Of a stretch of DNA of 64,000 nucleotides, positions 23,117 through 31,662 are shown one piece after another (position 1 is the first letter of the stretch; each line of letters opens with the position of its first letter). The stretch lies in NCBI RefSeq assembly GCF_001427795.1, contig NZ_LMHJ01000001.1, positions 2,564,539 through 2,628,538 of the forward strand, given 5' to 3'. This DNA comes from Nocardioides sp. Root682. GTDB lineage: Bacteria; Actinomycetota; Actinomycetes; Propionibacteriales; Nocardioidaceae. A program made the position numbers and the translations under genes. The notes beneath the pieces were generated by a model. It had not been told where the DNA came from and did not search any database. It saw only the letters and a program-made list of their open reading frames with translations.

Positions 23117-23950
23117 TCAGCCGGCGATCGATGCGCCTTCGTCGACCTGCGGTACGACGCCCGCGACCACCGTCGCGGTGCGCAGCCGCCGGATCGGTCG
23201 GCTCCCCTGCAGCCGGAAGAAGCGCAGCCTGCGGTTGACCTGCTCGAGGTCGGCCAGCAGCGGCGGGCACGTCGCACACGACGACAGGTGGGCGTCGACC
23301 CGGCAGCTCACCGGGGAGCTGAGCGTGGATCTCACGTAGCGGCCCAACCGCTCGCGCACCCAGTGACACTCGCTGGTCTGGCCGGGCTCGCGCCGTACGA
23401 ACTGGTCGAGGTAGGCCGCGCGCAGGCCCTCGCGTCCGCGATAGGCCAGCGACGACACGGCCGCCGGCTGCAGTCCCATCAGCGCGGCGGTCTCGGCGAT
23501 GCTGCGTTCCTCGACCTCGAGCAACCTGATCACCTGTTGCCAGGCGTCCGGGAGGCTCGCGAGGGCGGCCGCGGCGAGCTCGGCGTCGAAGTCTTCGGCC
23601 GGGTCCTCCAGTGGAGCGATCGCCGCGTCGAGCAGCCACGGGTGGTCGGACGCCGGCTCCTCGTGCCCGCCGCGACGCCGGAGGTCACGGTGCCGGTTGC
23701 GCATCGTCGTGAACAGGTAGCCGTGGAAGTTGGAGGTCGGACCCCCTCCGACCGTGAAGCGGGCGACCACCCGCGCGAACGCGTCGGCCAGGAGGTCGTC
23801 CGCGTCGTCGAACCCGACCAGCAGGACCGCCAGGCGGTGCGCGGCGTTGCGATGGAGCTCGTAGAGCTCGCCGATCGCAGCGCCGTCACCGGTGCGCGCG
23901 CGCGTCAGGAGCTCGGTGTCGTCCAGCGACGGTTCCGGCGTCGTGATCAC
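23117..23950 (-). CDS. ECF-type sigma factor with C-terminal zinc-finger domain
   Basis: A 277-residue sigma-70-family factor. Region 2 (about 10-80) has ELYELHRNAAHRLAVLLVG and ADDLLADAFARVVARF. Region 4 (about 130-185) has LASLPDAWQQVIRLLEVEER and the HTH SIAETAALMGLQPAAVSSLA. After it a zinc-binding motif DAHLSSCATC (H-x3-C-x2-C) normally found in anti-sigma factors is fused in the same chain, with a short non-membrane tail. The GTG start has GAGG 8 nt upstream. It lies divergent from the choice-of-anchor gene and convergent with LPXTG protein 2, and may control this locus (inference). Confidence 0.88.
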   Translation of the reverse strand: MITTPEPSLDDTELLTRARTGDGAAIGELYELHRNAAHRLAVLLVGFDDADDLLADAFARVVARFTVGGGPTSNFHGYLFTTMRNRHRDLRRRGGHEEPASDHPWLLDAAIAPLEDPAEDFDAELAAAALASLPDAWQQVIRLLEVEERSIAETAALMGLQPAAVSSLAYRGREGLRAAYLDQFVRREPGQTSECHWVRERLGRYVRSTLSSPVSCRVDAHLSSCATCPPLLADLEQVNRRLRFFRLQGSRPIRRLRTATVVAGVVPQVDEGASIAG

Positions 23951-24181
23951 GATGGCTACCTCGGGTGGCTTCGGATCATTCGACGGTAATCACGGGTCCT
24001 CGGATTCCGCCGGGGAATGGAGAACTTCGGGACCCCAACGGCGAAGTCTTTACCAAAGTCTTTACGATCCGCGCGTCATCCACGCCTCCGAACTCCGTCA
24101 TGGAGGCGAAGGGACTTTTGTCCCGGTCGCCTGCGATGCTCCCGTCCGGCGGCGAACACTCGAGTACAGAGGTGCCTCCCT
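23951..24181. promoter_or_regulatory. Divergent promoter region with 10-bp direct repeats
   Basis: This 231-bp gap separates the sigma factor from the secreted-protein gene. AAGTCTTTAC is repeated at 24044-24053 and 24056-24065, 12 bp apart, in an AT-rich patch suited to regulator binding. A small GGGAC/GTCCC hairpin with a T-rich loop lies at 24111-24124. No -35/-10 pair is clear. Confidence 0.5.
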
Positions 24182-26206
24182 ATGAGGACAATCGGTACGG
24201 CTCGAAGGCGAATTGGGGTCGCTTTCGTGGTCGGAACCGCCGCGATGGCAATTCCGTTCATCGCCGCTGCTCCGGCGCACGCCGCAGACATCACGGAATC
24301 ACACGAAGGCTCGGTCACGGTCGAGTCGTTCCCGAGCACCAAGCACGTCCTCCTCGACCAGTTCGACGACGACGGCGGCCTCCTGCAGCTCACCAAGGTC
24401 AAGGTCACCGCGACTGTCGACGGTGAGCTCGAGGGCTCGGTGAAGAACCTGAGCGCTTCTCAGAACAAGACGCTCCACGGCGAGTTCAGTGCCGGGATCG
24501 TCGTCAACGGCACCGGGGTCACCGACCTCGCGGCCGAGGGCTCCGACACCGAGACCTGGAACCTGGCGCCGGGCGCCAGCGCGCCCATCTCTCTCATCGG
24601 CAACGACTCGTCCGAGGCCACGATCACCGATCCGGACGTGCTCGAGGGCTTCGTCGGTGACGGAACCGTCGACTACACGGTGGCCAGTGACGTCAGCGTC
24701 CAGATCGACGGGCCGGCGCCGTACAAGACCACCGGTGTCGCGGGTGGCGAGGCGACCGTCAAGGTCGACTACACCTACGAAGACACCTGTGTGGTCGACC
24801 CGGACTCGGAGATCTGTGCACCGGCCGAACCGGACTGCTCCACCGACGGCGTCTCCGTCACGAAGATCGCGCCGGTGAAGAACGAGACGGAGCAGGTGTT
24901 CGACCTCGATGGTGGTGGCACCTTCTCGATGACGCTCCTCGCGGAGTCGAACCCGATCGGTGAGATCTTCAACTGGACGTCGACGGTCGACGTCTTCGAG
25001 ATCCAGGTCAAGGGCGGCCCCGGCTTCGAGCCGTACTTCTACCCCGCCGGTTCCATGGGCGCCGACGGACTCCACGCTCCACTGCAGGTCAGTCAGGACA
25101 CCTGGCACTCGGTGAACTACATCCTGGTGTGTTCTGCACCGGACGAGCCGACCTGCGAGGACGACCCGACGATGGACGGCTGCTCGCCTCCGGACTGCCT
25201 GGAGAGCGACAGCTTCAAGATCGATCCGGTCACCGCTGGCGACCACGCGTTGCCGGGTGGTGGGACCTTCACGATCGTCAAGCACGACAGTGAGGAGGCC
25301 GGCGAGACCTTCGACTGGACCTCCGACGTCCCGATCTTCTGGATCAGCGTCAAGGGTGGGCCGCAGGCGATCCCGCAGCAGTTCTTCGACTACGCGCCGC
25401 AAGGTGCGACGTCAGACGATGGGCTGCACGCACCGTTCAATGACAACAGCGGGAAGTGGTACGGCCTGAGCCACCTCACGATCTGCGCGGGTGACTCCGA
25501 GCCGACGTGCGAGGACCAGCCGGACATGGACGGTTGTGGCGAGCCGACCTGTGAGGAGGACCCGAACCAGGAAGGCTGCACCGAGCCGACCTGCGAGGAC
25601 GACCCGAACATGGAGGGCTGCGCGCCGGCATCCAACCAGTGCGACACGGTCGAGGGCTTCAAGATCGACCCCGTCACCGAAGGTGATCACGGTGTCTTCA
25701 CCATCACCGACATCTACAACACCGACGACGGCCAGGTCTTCGACTGGACCTCGACGGTGCCGATCCTCGCGATCACCGTGAAGGGCGGGCCGGTCGCCAA
25801 CGATCCGCAGTTCTACTCCTACGCACCCGACGGTGCCACGAGCGGAACGGGGCTCCACGCCATCCTCAACCCGAACAGCGGCAAGTGGTACGGCCTCAGC
25901 CACCTGTGCGTGAAGGCGGACGAGCCGACCGGACCGGCGGGCCTGACCTCGGAGACACCGCGCAAGGACCAGAAGGAGTCGAAGGAACAGCCAGCGGCCA
26001 AGGTCGACCCGGTGCCCGCTCCGAAGCAGGACGACGACGAGGGAGATGTCGATCCCGAGCCCGAACCGGCCCCCGAGCCGGAGCCCGCACCCGAGCCCGA
26101 GCCACAGGTGGAGGAGACGCCGCCCCCGGCGCCCGAACCCGCCGCGGCGTCCGAGCCCGAGCCCACCCCCGAGCCGGCTGCAGGCGACGCGCCTGCGGGC
26201 GAGTAG
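24182..26206 (+). CDS. Secreted multi-domain protein, choice-of-anchor-E-like, Pro/Glu-rich tail
   Basis: A 674-residue exported protein. The signal peptide (RRIGVAFVVGTAAMAIPFIA, cleavage after AHA) is followed by a choice-of-anchor-E-like domain (about 38-200, containing VLLDQFDDDGGLLQLTKVKV). Three modules of about 95 residues follow (FKIDPVTAGDH, FDWTSDVPIFWISVKGGP, SGKWYGLSHL), joined by PTCEDDP.MDGC linkers with paired Cys. The end is a long PEPEPAPEPEP tail without an LPXTG signal, so anchoring would be indirect. Start ATG 24182 follows GAGGTG. The gene is followed after 15 bp by a related LPNTG protein. Confidence 0.82.
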   Translation: MRTIGTARRRIGVAFVVGTAAMAIPFIAAAPAHAADITESHEGSVTVESFPSTKHVLLDQFDDDGGLLQLTKVKVTATVDGELEGSVKNLSASQNKTLHGEFSAGIVVNGTGVTDLAAEGSDTETWNLAPGASAPISLIGNDSSEATITDPDVLEGFVGDGTVDYTVASDVSVQIDGPAPYKTTGVAGGEATVKVDYTYEDTCVVDPDSEICAPAEPDCSTDGVSVTKIAPVKNETEQVFDLDGGGTFSMTLLAESNPIGEIFNWTSTVDVFEIQVKGGPGFEPYFYPAGSMGADGLHAPLQVSQDTWHSVNYILVCSAPDEPTCEDDPTMDGCSPPDCLESDSFKIDPVTAGDHALPGGGTFTIVKHDSEEAGETFDWTSDVPIFWISVKGGPQAIPQQFFDYAPQGATSDDGLHAPFNDNSGKWYGLSHLTICAGDSEPTCEDQPDMDGCGEPTCEEDPNQEGCTEPTCEDDPNMEGCAPASNQCDTVEGFKIDPVTEGDHGVFTITDIYNTDDGQVFDWTSTVPILAITVKGGPVANDPQFYSYAPDGATSGTGLHAILNPNSGKWYGLSHLCVKADEPTGPAGLTSETPRKDQKESKEQPAAKVDPVPAPKQDDDEGDVDPEPEPAPEPEPAPEPEPQVEETPPPAPEPAAASEPEPTPEPAAGDAPAGE

Positions 26207-26221
26207 AGGGAGGCGATGATC

Positions 26222-27031
26222 ATGCGAGGAGCATTGATGACGAAGCGGGCACTGCGGATTGCGGCAGCGACTGCAGCAGCGTCGCTCACGGTCTTCACCA
26301 TGGGGGTGGCGCCTGCGACAGCAGCCACCGGCGACACCCAGACCGTGAGCTTCAACCTGGGAGACCTCGACGCGTCGGGAACGGGACAGATCGAGCAGTT
26401 CGATCCCGCCCTCGGCACGTTGACCTCCGTGAAGATCGAGGCGGAGGTGACGATGGACTTCGCGGTCTGCGTCACCAACCTCAGTGAGGCGACGGCGTCG
26501 GTCAACAGCGGCAACGTCTCGGGCGCTGCGCCCCTGACGTTCGCCGGTGACCTCGTCGCCGAGACCTCGGGCGCACTGGCGGTACCGGCGTTGGAGCTCG
26601 CAGCCAACACGGGCACCGACGGCTGCGCGGCCTGGCTCGAGGCGGGCGGCGATCCGAACACCCAGCCGGCAGGGGCGAACAGCCGCCTGACGGCGGGCAC
26701 GGACACCGACACCTACTCGGCGACCATCACCGACGAGGCCGCGCTGGCGCCGTACACGGGAACGGGCACGGTGGGCTTCGACTACGACGCCACCTCTGCG
26801 TCGGACCTGGCCCAGCCGTCCGAGTGGACGCTGGTCTTCCTGGCCTCGGGCGAAGGTGAGGTCTCCGTGACCTACACCTATGACGAAGGGGATGTCGGAG
26901 GTGAGGTCGAGGGCACTGACGACGCGTTGCCCAACACGGGTGGTCCTGCTGGATGGCTCGTTCCTGTCGGGGCCGGCTTGGTACTTGCCGGCGCCGCGTT
27001 GGTCATGGTGAGGCGTCCCCACTCCGCCTGA
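26222..27031 (+). CDS. LPXTG-anchored choice-of-anchor-E-like protein
   Basis: A protein of about 269 residues. A signal peptide (ALRIAAATAAASLTVFTMG, cleavage near TAA) leads into one choice-of-anchor-E-like domain (TQTVSFNLGDLDASGTGQ, QFDPALGTLTSVKIEAEV) that resembles the first domain of the upstream protein. It ends with LPNTGGPAGWLVPVG, a hydrophobic helix and RRPHSA, a sortase signal almost the same as in LPXTG protein 2. AGGGAGG sits 8 nt before ATG 26222; ATG 26216 and ATG 26237 are alternatives. It is probably co-transcribed with the 674-residue protein and may hold it at the wall (inference). Confidence 0.82.
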   Translation: MRGALMTKRALRIAAATAAASLTVFTMGVAPATAATGDTQTVSFNLGDLDASGTGQIEQFDPALGTLTSVKIEAEVTMDFAVCVTNLSEATASVNSGNVSGAAPLTFAGDLVAETSGALAVPALELAANTGTDGCAAWLEAGGDPNTQPAGANSRLTAGTDTDTYSATITDEAALAPYTGTGTVGFDYDATSASDLAQPSEWTLVFLASGEGEVSVTYTYDEGDVGGEVEGTDDALPNTGGPAGWLVPVGAGLVLAGAALVMVRRPHSA

Positions 27032-27106
27032 CCATGGTCGGGTGGTCCTCTCCGGACCCACGTCCGGGAGCAGTGAGGAACATCTGACGAACCCGGTTAC
27101 CCGGGT

Positions 27107-27146
27107 GTTCGCCCCGCCGCAGGAGCGCTCTTGCGGCGGGGCGAAC
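27107..27146. terminator. Bidirectional terminator at the end of the surface locus
   Basis: GTTCGCCCCGCCGCA pairs perfectly with TGCGGCGGGGCGAAC over 15 bp around GGAGCGCTCT. It is placed between the LPNTG gene and the convergent thioredoxin gene. Confidence 0.78.
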
Positions 27147-27150
27147 GACG

Positions 27151-27516
27151 TCAGGAGTCGTTCGCCCCGGTGTCCTCGGCCTCGTCGGCCGGTACGTCGA
27201 CCGCGCGCACCGCAGCGATGACCTGCTCCAGTGCGGGAGCAGGAAGGGCGCCCGCCTGGGAGAACACCAGGGTGCCGTTCTTGAACGCCATCAGTGTGGG
27301 GATGGACGTCACCCGCGCCGCCGAGGCGAGCTGCTGCTCCTCCTCGGTGTTGACCGATCCGAACACGAGGTCGCCGTGCTGCTCGGCCGCGGACTCGTAG
27401 ATCGGCGCGAAGTTGCGACACGGGCCGCACCACGACGCCCAGAAGTCAACGAAGACGATGTCGTTGTCGAGCACGGTCTGCTCGAAGTTGCCGGACGTCA
27501 GGTCGATGGTGGACAT
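27151..27516 (-). CDS. trxA: Thioredoxin
   Basis: A 121-residue cytoplasmic thioredoxin. The active site is FWASWCGPC (C30 and C33), and the cis-proline loop is TSIPTLMAFKNG. The order beta-alpha-beta-alpha-beta-beta-alpha is complete, with a short acidic C-terminal extension (VPADEAEDTGANDS). It reduces protein disulfides using NADPH via thioredoxin reductase, which is not in the window. ATG 27516 is the start; the 135 bp to the next upstream gene contain nothing recognisable. Confidence 0.93.
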   Translation of the reverse strand: MSTIDLTSGNFEQTVLDNDIVFVDFWASWCGPCRNFAPIYESAAEQHGDLVFGSVNTEEEQQLASAARVTSIPTLMAFKNGTLVFSQAGALPAPALEQVIAAVRAVDVPADEAEDTGANDS

Positions 27517-27651
27517 GACACGTCAACGCACCACGGGGCCCGAGTGTTCCGAGCGCTGAGGGGTACCGCCGGATCCACCGCTCGAGCACCCCGGACAGTG
27601 GATCACGCTCAGCGAGTGGCGGCGCGCGACGAGTGGTGGATCGGCCGGGGC

Positions 27652-28431
27652 TCAGGCCGAGGGTTGCATCAGGTTCAGGTCGGCGGGGCCAGCAATGCCG
27701 GGCACGGAGCCGTGGTCGTCGTACTGCCAGATCTCCCAGTCGCGGCGCGGGGCGCTGTCGCCGAGGCGGCGTACCCACTGCGGGTGGTCGGCGAGGTCGG
27801 CGGCGAAGCCGAAGCGTTCCTCGAAGTCGGGGTAGAGGTAGACCACCGTGCTGGTGTCGTACTCCTCGTCGACTGCGGCGAGGAACTCGCGCACCTCGGC
27901 GAGCAGCACCTTGCGGGTGGGCGGGTTCGGGCAGCTGCCGACGAGCTCGAGGTCGACGGCGGGGGCGAGGGCTGCGGCGCCCTCCTCGCCGAGCACGTCG
28001 ATGAAGTGGGCGGCCTGCGCAACGCCGTCCGAGCAGAGCTGGAAGTAGTGGTAGCCGGCGACCGCGATGCCTTGCCCGGTCGCGGCTGCGCGGTGTCCGG
28101 CGAAGCGCGGGTCGACGAATCCGGTGCCCTCGGTGGCCTTGAGGTCGGCGAAGGAGATGCCGTGGTCGGCGACCTTCTGCCAGTCGATCGGTCCCTGGTG
28201 GTGGGAGGCGTCGATGCCCTGCCGCGGGGAGAGGTCGTCGCCGACCTCTGCCTCTGCCTCGGTCTCCGTCGGGGCAGGTGCGGTGCTGGTCTCGACAGGG
28301 TCGACCGGCGGAGTCGCCGACGGGGTCGCGACAGACTCGACCTCCGGGGTGGACGAGCCCCCGCACGCCGCCACCAGCGCCGCCACCAGCGCGGCCACGA
28401 CGAGCGTTGCCACGGCACTCCGGAGTTTCAT
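27652..28431 (-). CDS. Lipoprotein with GH25 lysozyme-type muramidase domain
   Basis: A 259-residue exported lipoprotein. The signal peptide ends in the lipobox LVAAC, followed by a Thr/Pro/Glu linker (about 25-65). The catalytic domain has the GH25 features QGIDASHHQGPIDW (first Asp), FADLKATEGTGFVDP, AGYHYF and APAVDLEL (catalytic Asp/Glu), and ends in EIWQYDDHGSVPGI. It would cleave the MurNAc-GlcNAc bond in peptidoglycan at the cell surface. ATG 28431 is only 32 bp from the divergent epimerase start. Confidence 0.9.
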   Translation of the reverse strand: MKLRSAVATLVVAALVAALVAACGGSSTPEVESVATPSATPPVDPVETSTAPAPTETEAEAEVGDDLSPRQGIDASHHQGPIDWQKVADHGISFADLKATEGTGFVDPRFAGHRAAATGQGIAVAGYHYFQLCSDGVAQAAHFIDVLGEEGAAALAPAVDLELVGSCPNPPTRKVLLAEVREFLAAVDEEYDTSTVVYLYPDFEERFGFAADLADHPQWVRRLGDSAPRRDWEIWQYDDHGSVPGIAGPADLNLMQPSA

Positions 28432-28463
28432 GGGCTCAGCCAACCACGTGGTCAGATGGGGGG

Positions 28464-29432
28464 ATGAGACTGCTCGTGCTCGGTGGCACCCGGTTCCTCT
28501 CCCACGCGGTTGCGGCGGACGCCGTACGGCGGGGGCACGAGGTGGTCTGCGCCAATCGTGGCCAGTCGGGCAACGTGCCGCCCGGGGCGTCCCTGGTCCG
28601 GTGGGACCGCTCGGATCCGGCGCCCGACGCGCTGACCGACGATGGTCCGTTCGACGCGGTCATCGACATCGCCCGGCAGCCCTCCCACGTGCGGCATGCG
28701 CTCGACGCGGTCGCGGACGCGCACTGGGTCTTCGTCTCCTCGATCTCCGTGTACGCCGACGACGCCGATCCGTCAGGTCCGGGAGTCGGCCCGCTGAAGA
28801 CGCCGATCGCCGAGGACGTCGACCTCGCGACGGATCCCGAGGCGTACGGCGGCCTCAAGGTGTCCTGCGAGCAGCTGGTCCAGGACGGTGCGGCGTCGGC
28901 GGCGGTCATCCGTCCGGGCCTGATCGTCGGACCGGGCGATCCGACGGGCCGGTTCAGCTACTGGGCACGGCGGTCGCTCGCGACGGGCGAGGTCCTCGGG
29001 CCCGGTGACCCGGCCGACCTGGTCGAGGTGATCGACGTCCGCGACCTCGCCACGTGGTTGGTCGATCTCGCCGAGCGCCGCACGACCGGCACCTTCGACG
29101 CGATCGGCGCGCCGGTCCCGTTCGCGGACCTGCTGCGTGATGCCCTCCCCGATGCGGAGGTGGTGTGGGTCGACCAGGAATTCCTGTCGGGTCACGCGGT
29201 CGAGCCGTGGGCCGGTCCGAACAGCATCCCGCTCTGGCTCCCGCGTCCCGAGTACGACGGCATGCTGGCCCATGACGCAGCGCCGGCTGTGGCTGCCGGG
29301 CTGGTGCTGCGCCCGGTCGCCGACACGACGCGTGACACGCGGTCCTGGCTCGAGGCCGATCCGGCGGCGCGCATCGACGGGATCACGGTCGAGCGGGAGG
29401 CGCAGCTGCTCGCCGCCTGGAAGGACCGCTGA
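28464..29432 (+). CDS. NAD-dependent epimerase/reductase-family protein
   Basis: A 322-residue extended SDR. Its N-terminus LLVLGGTRFLSHAVAADAVRRG is the GGTRF variant used by mRNA-endonuclease-like/epimerase proteins in actinobacteria. SSISVYAD and EAYGGLKVSCEQ take the place of the Ser and YxxxK catalytic residues (the Tyr occurs as AYGGLK). The C-terminal region (LPRPEYDGMLAHDAAPAVAAGL) fits the substrate domain. Substrate is unknown. GGGGGG precedes ATG 28464. Confidence 0.85.
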   Translation: MRLLVLGGTRFLSHAVAADAVRRGHEVVCANRGQSGNVPPGASLVRWDRSDPAPDALTDDGPFDAVIDIARQPSHVRHALDAVADAHWVFVSSISVYADDADPSGPGVGPLKTPIAEDVDLATDPEAYGGLKVSCEQLVQDGAASAAVIRPGLIVGPGDPTGRFSYWARRSLATGEVLGPGDPADLVEVIDVRDLATWLVDLAERRTTGTFDAIGAPVPFADLLRDALPDAEVVWVDQEFLSGHAVEPWAGPNSIPLWLPRPEYDGMLAHDAAPAVAAGLVLRPVADTTRDTRSWLEADPAARIDGITVEREAQLLAAWKDR

Positions 29433-29466
29433 CCCAGCCCGCGGGACGTCCCACTAGCCTCAGCCG

Positions 29467-30339
29467 GTGCTTCGCGTCGCCACGGTCAACATCAACGGCA
29501 TCCGGGCCGCGCACCGTCGCGGCTTCGGTGACTGGATGGCCACGCGCGGCTGCGACGTCATCACCCTCCAGGAGGTGCGCTGCCCCGTCGACGCGCTGCC
29601 TGCGGAGGCGTTCGGTGACTTCCACGCGTCGTACGACGCCGGCACCATCCCGGGGCGCAACGGGGTCGCCGTGCTGACCAGGACCCCGCCGGCGCAGGTG
29701 CGCACGTGGGCGGTGCCGGATCCAGCGCGCCCGTTGCCGCGAGCGCTGCGCCCCCACGCGCTGGAGGGCCGCTACATCGAGGTGGACCTCGGCGACCGTC
29801 CGATCACGGTGGCCAGCCTCTACCTGCCCAAGGGTGGGCTGCCGGCGCACCTGCAGGACCCGAAGCGGATGCGGGAGGCACCGGACGGCGGAGCCAAGTA
29901 CGCGCGGAAGATGGCCTTCCTCGATGGATTCGCCCGTCACCTGACGACCGCCCGCCGCAACGCGGCATCCGTCGGCCGGGAGTTCCTGCTGACCGGCGAC
30001 CTCAACGTCGCCCACGGACGCCAGGACGTCGCGAGCTGGCGGCGCAGCAACCAGGTCGAGGGCTTCCTGCCCGAGGAGCGGGCGTGGCTGGACGGCCAGC
30101 TGACACCCCGCACCCTGGTCGACGTGGTGCGCCGACTGCATCCCGACGAGGACGGGCCGTACTCCTGGTGGAGCTGGCTGGGCCGCGCCTACGACAACGA
30201 CGCCGGCTGGCGCATCGACTACCACCTCGCGACGCCGGGGCTGGCGCGGTCGGCGCGGAGCGCGGTGGTCGACCGCGACCACCGCGGCACCCGGCTCAGC
30301 GACCACGCGCCGGTCGTCGTCGACTACCACATGAACTGA
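29467..30339 (+). CDS. xthA: Exodeoxyribonuclease III (EEP family)
   Basis: A 290-residue AP endonuclease/3'-5' exonuclease for base-excision repair. The metal and catalytic motifs of the endonuclease/exonuclease/phosphatase family are complete: TVNINGIR, ITLQEVRC (metal Glu), NGVAVLTRT, LTGDLNVAHG (Asp and Asn), WRIDYHLATPG and LSDHAPVVVDY (final Asp-His). The GTG at 29467 is the start. The next gene, MFS, is convergent with only 5 bp between the stop codons. Confidence 0.93.
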   Translation: MLRVATVNINGIRAAHRRGFGDWMATRGCDVITLQEVRCPVDALPAEAFGDFHASYDAGTIPGRNGVAVLTRTPPAQVRTWAVPDPARPLPRALRPHALEGRYIEVDLGDRPITVASLYLPKGGLPAHLQDPKRMREAPDGGAKYARKMAFLDGFARHLTTARRNAASVGREFLLTGDLNVAHGRQDVASWRRSNQVEGFLPEERAWLDGQLTPRTLVDVVRRLHPDEDGPYSWWSWLGRAYDNDAGWRIDYHLATPGLARSARSAVVDRDHRGTRLSDHAPVVVDYHMN

Positions 30340-30344
30340 CGACG

Positions 30345-31571
30345 TCAGGTGAGGTCGAGCTCCCCGCGCACTGGGACGACCGCGATGGCGAGCAGCGGGA
30401 GCAGGCCGGCGAGGGCGAACGTGGCGCCGAAGCCCCAGTAGGTGATGGACAGTCCCGCGACCGGCGGTACGGCGACCGCGGCGACGTGTTGCGCCGTGTT
30501 CTGCAGGCCGAGCGCCCGGCCGGACCAGAACGGACCGGCGCGCTCCGCGACGGCCGTGAAGGCGAGACCGTTGTCGGCGACGGTGATGGCGGAGGCGACG
30601 ACGAGCAGCACGACCGCCAGCACGGTGACGACGCCGGACCCGCCCGTCTGTCCGGCTGCCAGCCCGAGCAGCGCCATGGTCACAGCGGCGATCAGCGCCA
30701 CCGATCGCATCGGCCGCATCCGGCTGCCGACGACGTCGGAGACCCAGCCCGCGCCGATCCGGGCGGCGGCGCCGGCGACCTGGGTGCCGGCGATGACGAG
30801 GCCGGCCGGGCCCGGGGACCAGTCGAGGTCCTCGACGAGCCAGGTCAGGCCGAAGGTCCACACGAGGAACTGCGGGACGACCAGGAGCACCGAGGCGCCG
30901 TGGATGCGGGCGAGGAAGGAATCGGTGCGGTACGGGTTCGCGACGCTGCCGGCAACGACGGCCGGGCGCGGCGGGTCGATCACGACGAGAGCGACGAGGA
31001 GGGCGCTGACGGTGGCGGCGCCCGTGGGCACCCACAGGGCGGGCCCGATGCCGTGCGCGTGGGCGATGACCGCGACGGTGCCTGCGGCCAGGCCGACGCC
31101 GAGGGGTTGGCCGGTCTGCCGGATCCCCATCGCGAAGCCGCGCCGCTCGGGCGGGAACCAGCCGACCACCACGCGACCCGAGGCCGAGTTCGTCGCAGCC
31201 GCGCCGATCCCGGCGAGGGCCAGGGCAGCGGCCATCGGCCACGGGTCGGCGGCCGTGGTGGCCAGTGCTCCGCCGAACGCAGTGACGAGCAGGCCGCTCA
31301 GCAGAGCGAACCGCTCTCCGCGACGGTCGACGACCAGGCCCCAGAGCACCAGCGTGCACATCATTCCGGCCATCGATGCGGACGCGACCAGGCCGGCCTC
31401 AGCGAGGCTCATGCCGTGTCCGCCCTCGGCGACCGGACGGTGCAGCTCGGGGATCAGGAAGGCCGGTGCCACGACCATGGCGGCCGACGCGGCCTGCGAC
31501 CCGGTCCCGACCGCGAGCATCGCCCAGCGGCGAGCAGTGCTGATCTGCTCGGGGGCGGCGGTCGCGGTCAC
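30345..31571 (-). CDS. MFS transporter
   Basis: A 408-residue major-facilitator permease with 12 predicted transmembrane segments. The loop 2-3 signature GLVVDRRGERFALLSG and the TM5-like RQTGQPLGVGLAAG are typical of nitrate/nitrite-porter or cyanate-type uptake members; the substrate cannot be told. The start is GTG 31571, divergent from the lipoprotein gene. No regulator is adjacent. Confidence 0.87.
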   Translation of the reverse strand: MTATAAPEQISTARRWAMLAVGTGSQAASAAMVVAPAFLIPELHRPVAEGGHGMSLAEAGLVASASMAGMMCTLVLWGLVVDRRGERFALLSGLLVTAFGGALATTAADPWPMAAALALAGIGAAATNSASGRVVVGWFPPERRGFAMGIRQTGQPLGVGLAAGTVAVIAHAHGIGPALWVPTGAATVSALLVALVVIDPPRPAVVAGSVANPYRTDSFLARIHGASVLLVVPQFLVWTFGLTWLVEDLDWSPGPAGLVIAGTQVAGAAARIGAGWVSDVVGSRMRPMRSVALIAAVTMALLGLAAGQTGGSGVVTVLAVVLLVVASAITVADNGLAFTAVAERAGPFWSGRALGLQNTAQHVAAVAVPPVAGLSITYWGFGATFALAGLLPLLAIAVVPVRGELDLT

Positions 31572-31662
31572 GGGTCAAGTGAACGCCCGGGGGTCCCCGA
31601 GGTGCACATCGTTCCCCCCAACCCGGGCTGTGACATCAGTCTCGTGGGCCTAGGGTCGGGCC

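Noticed and set aside
24017..24181. Upstream extension of the 674-residue secreted protein
   Set aside because: The extra 55 residues are Arg/Pro-rich and would precede a good signal peptide; they overlap the direct repeats of the promoter region.
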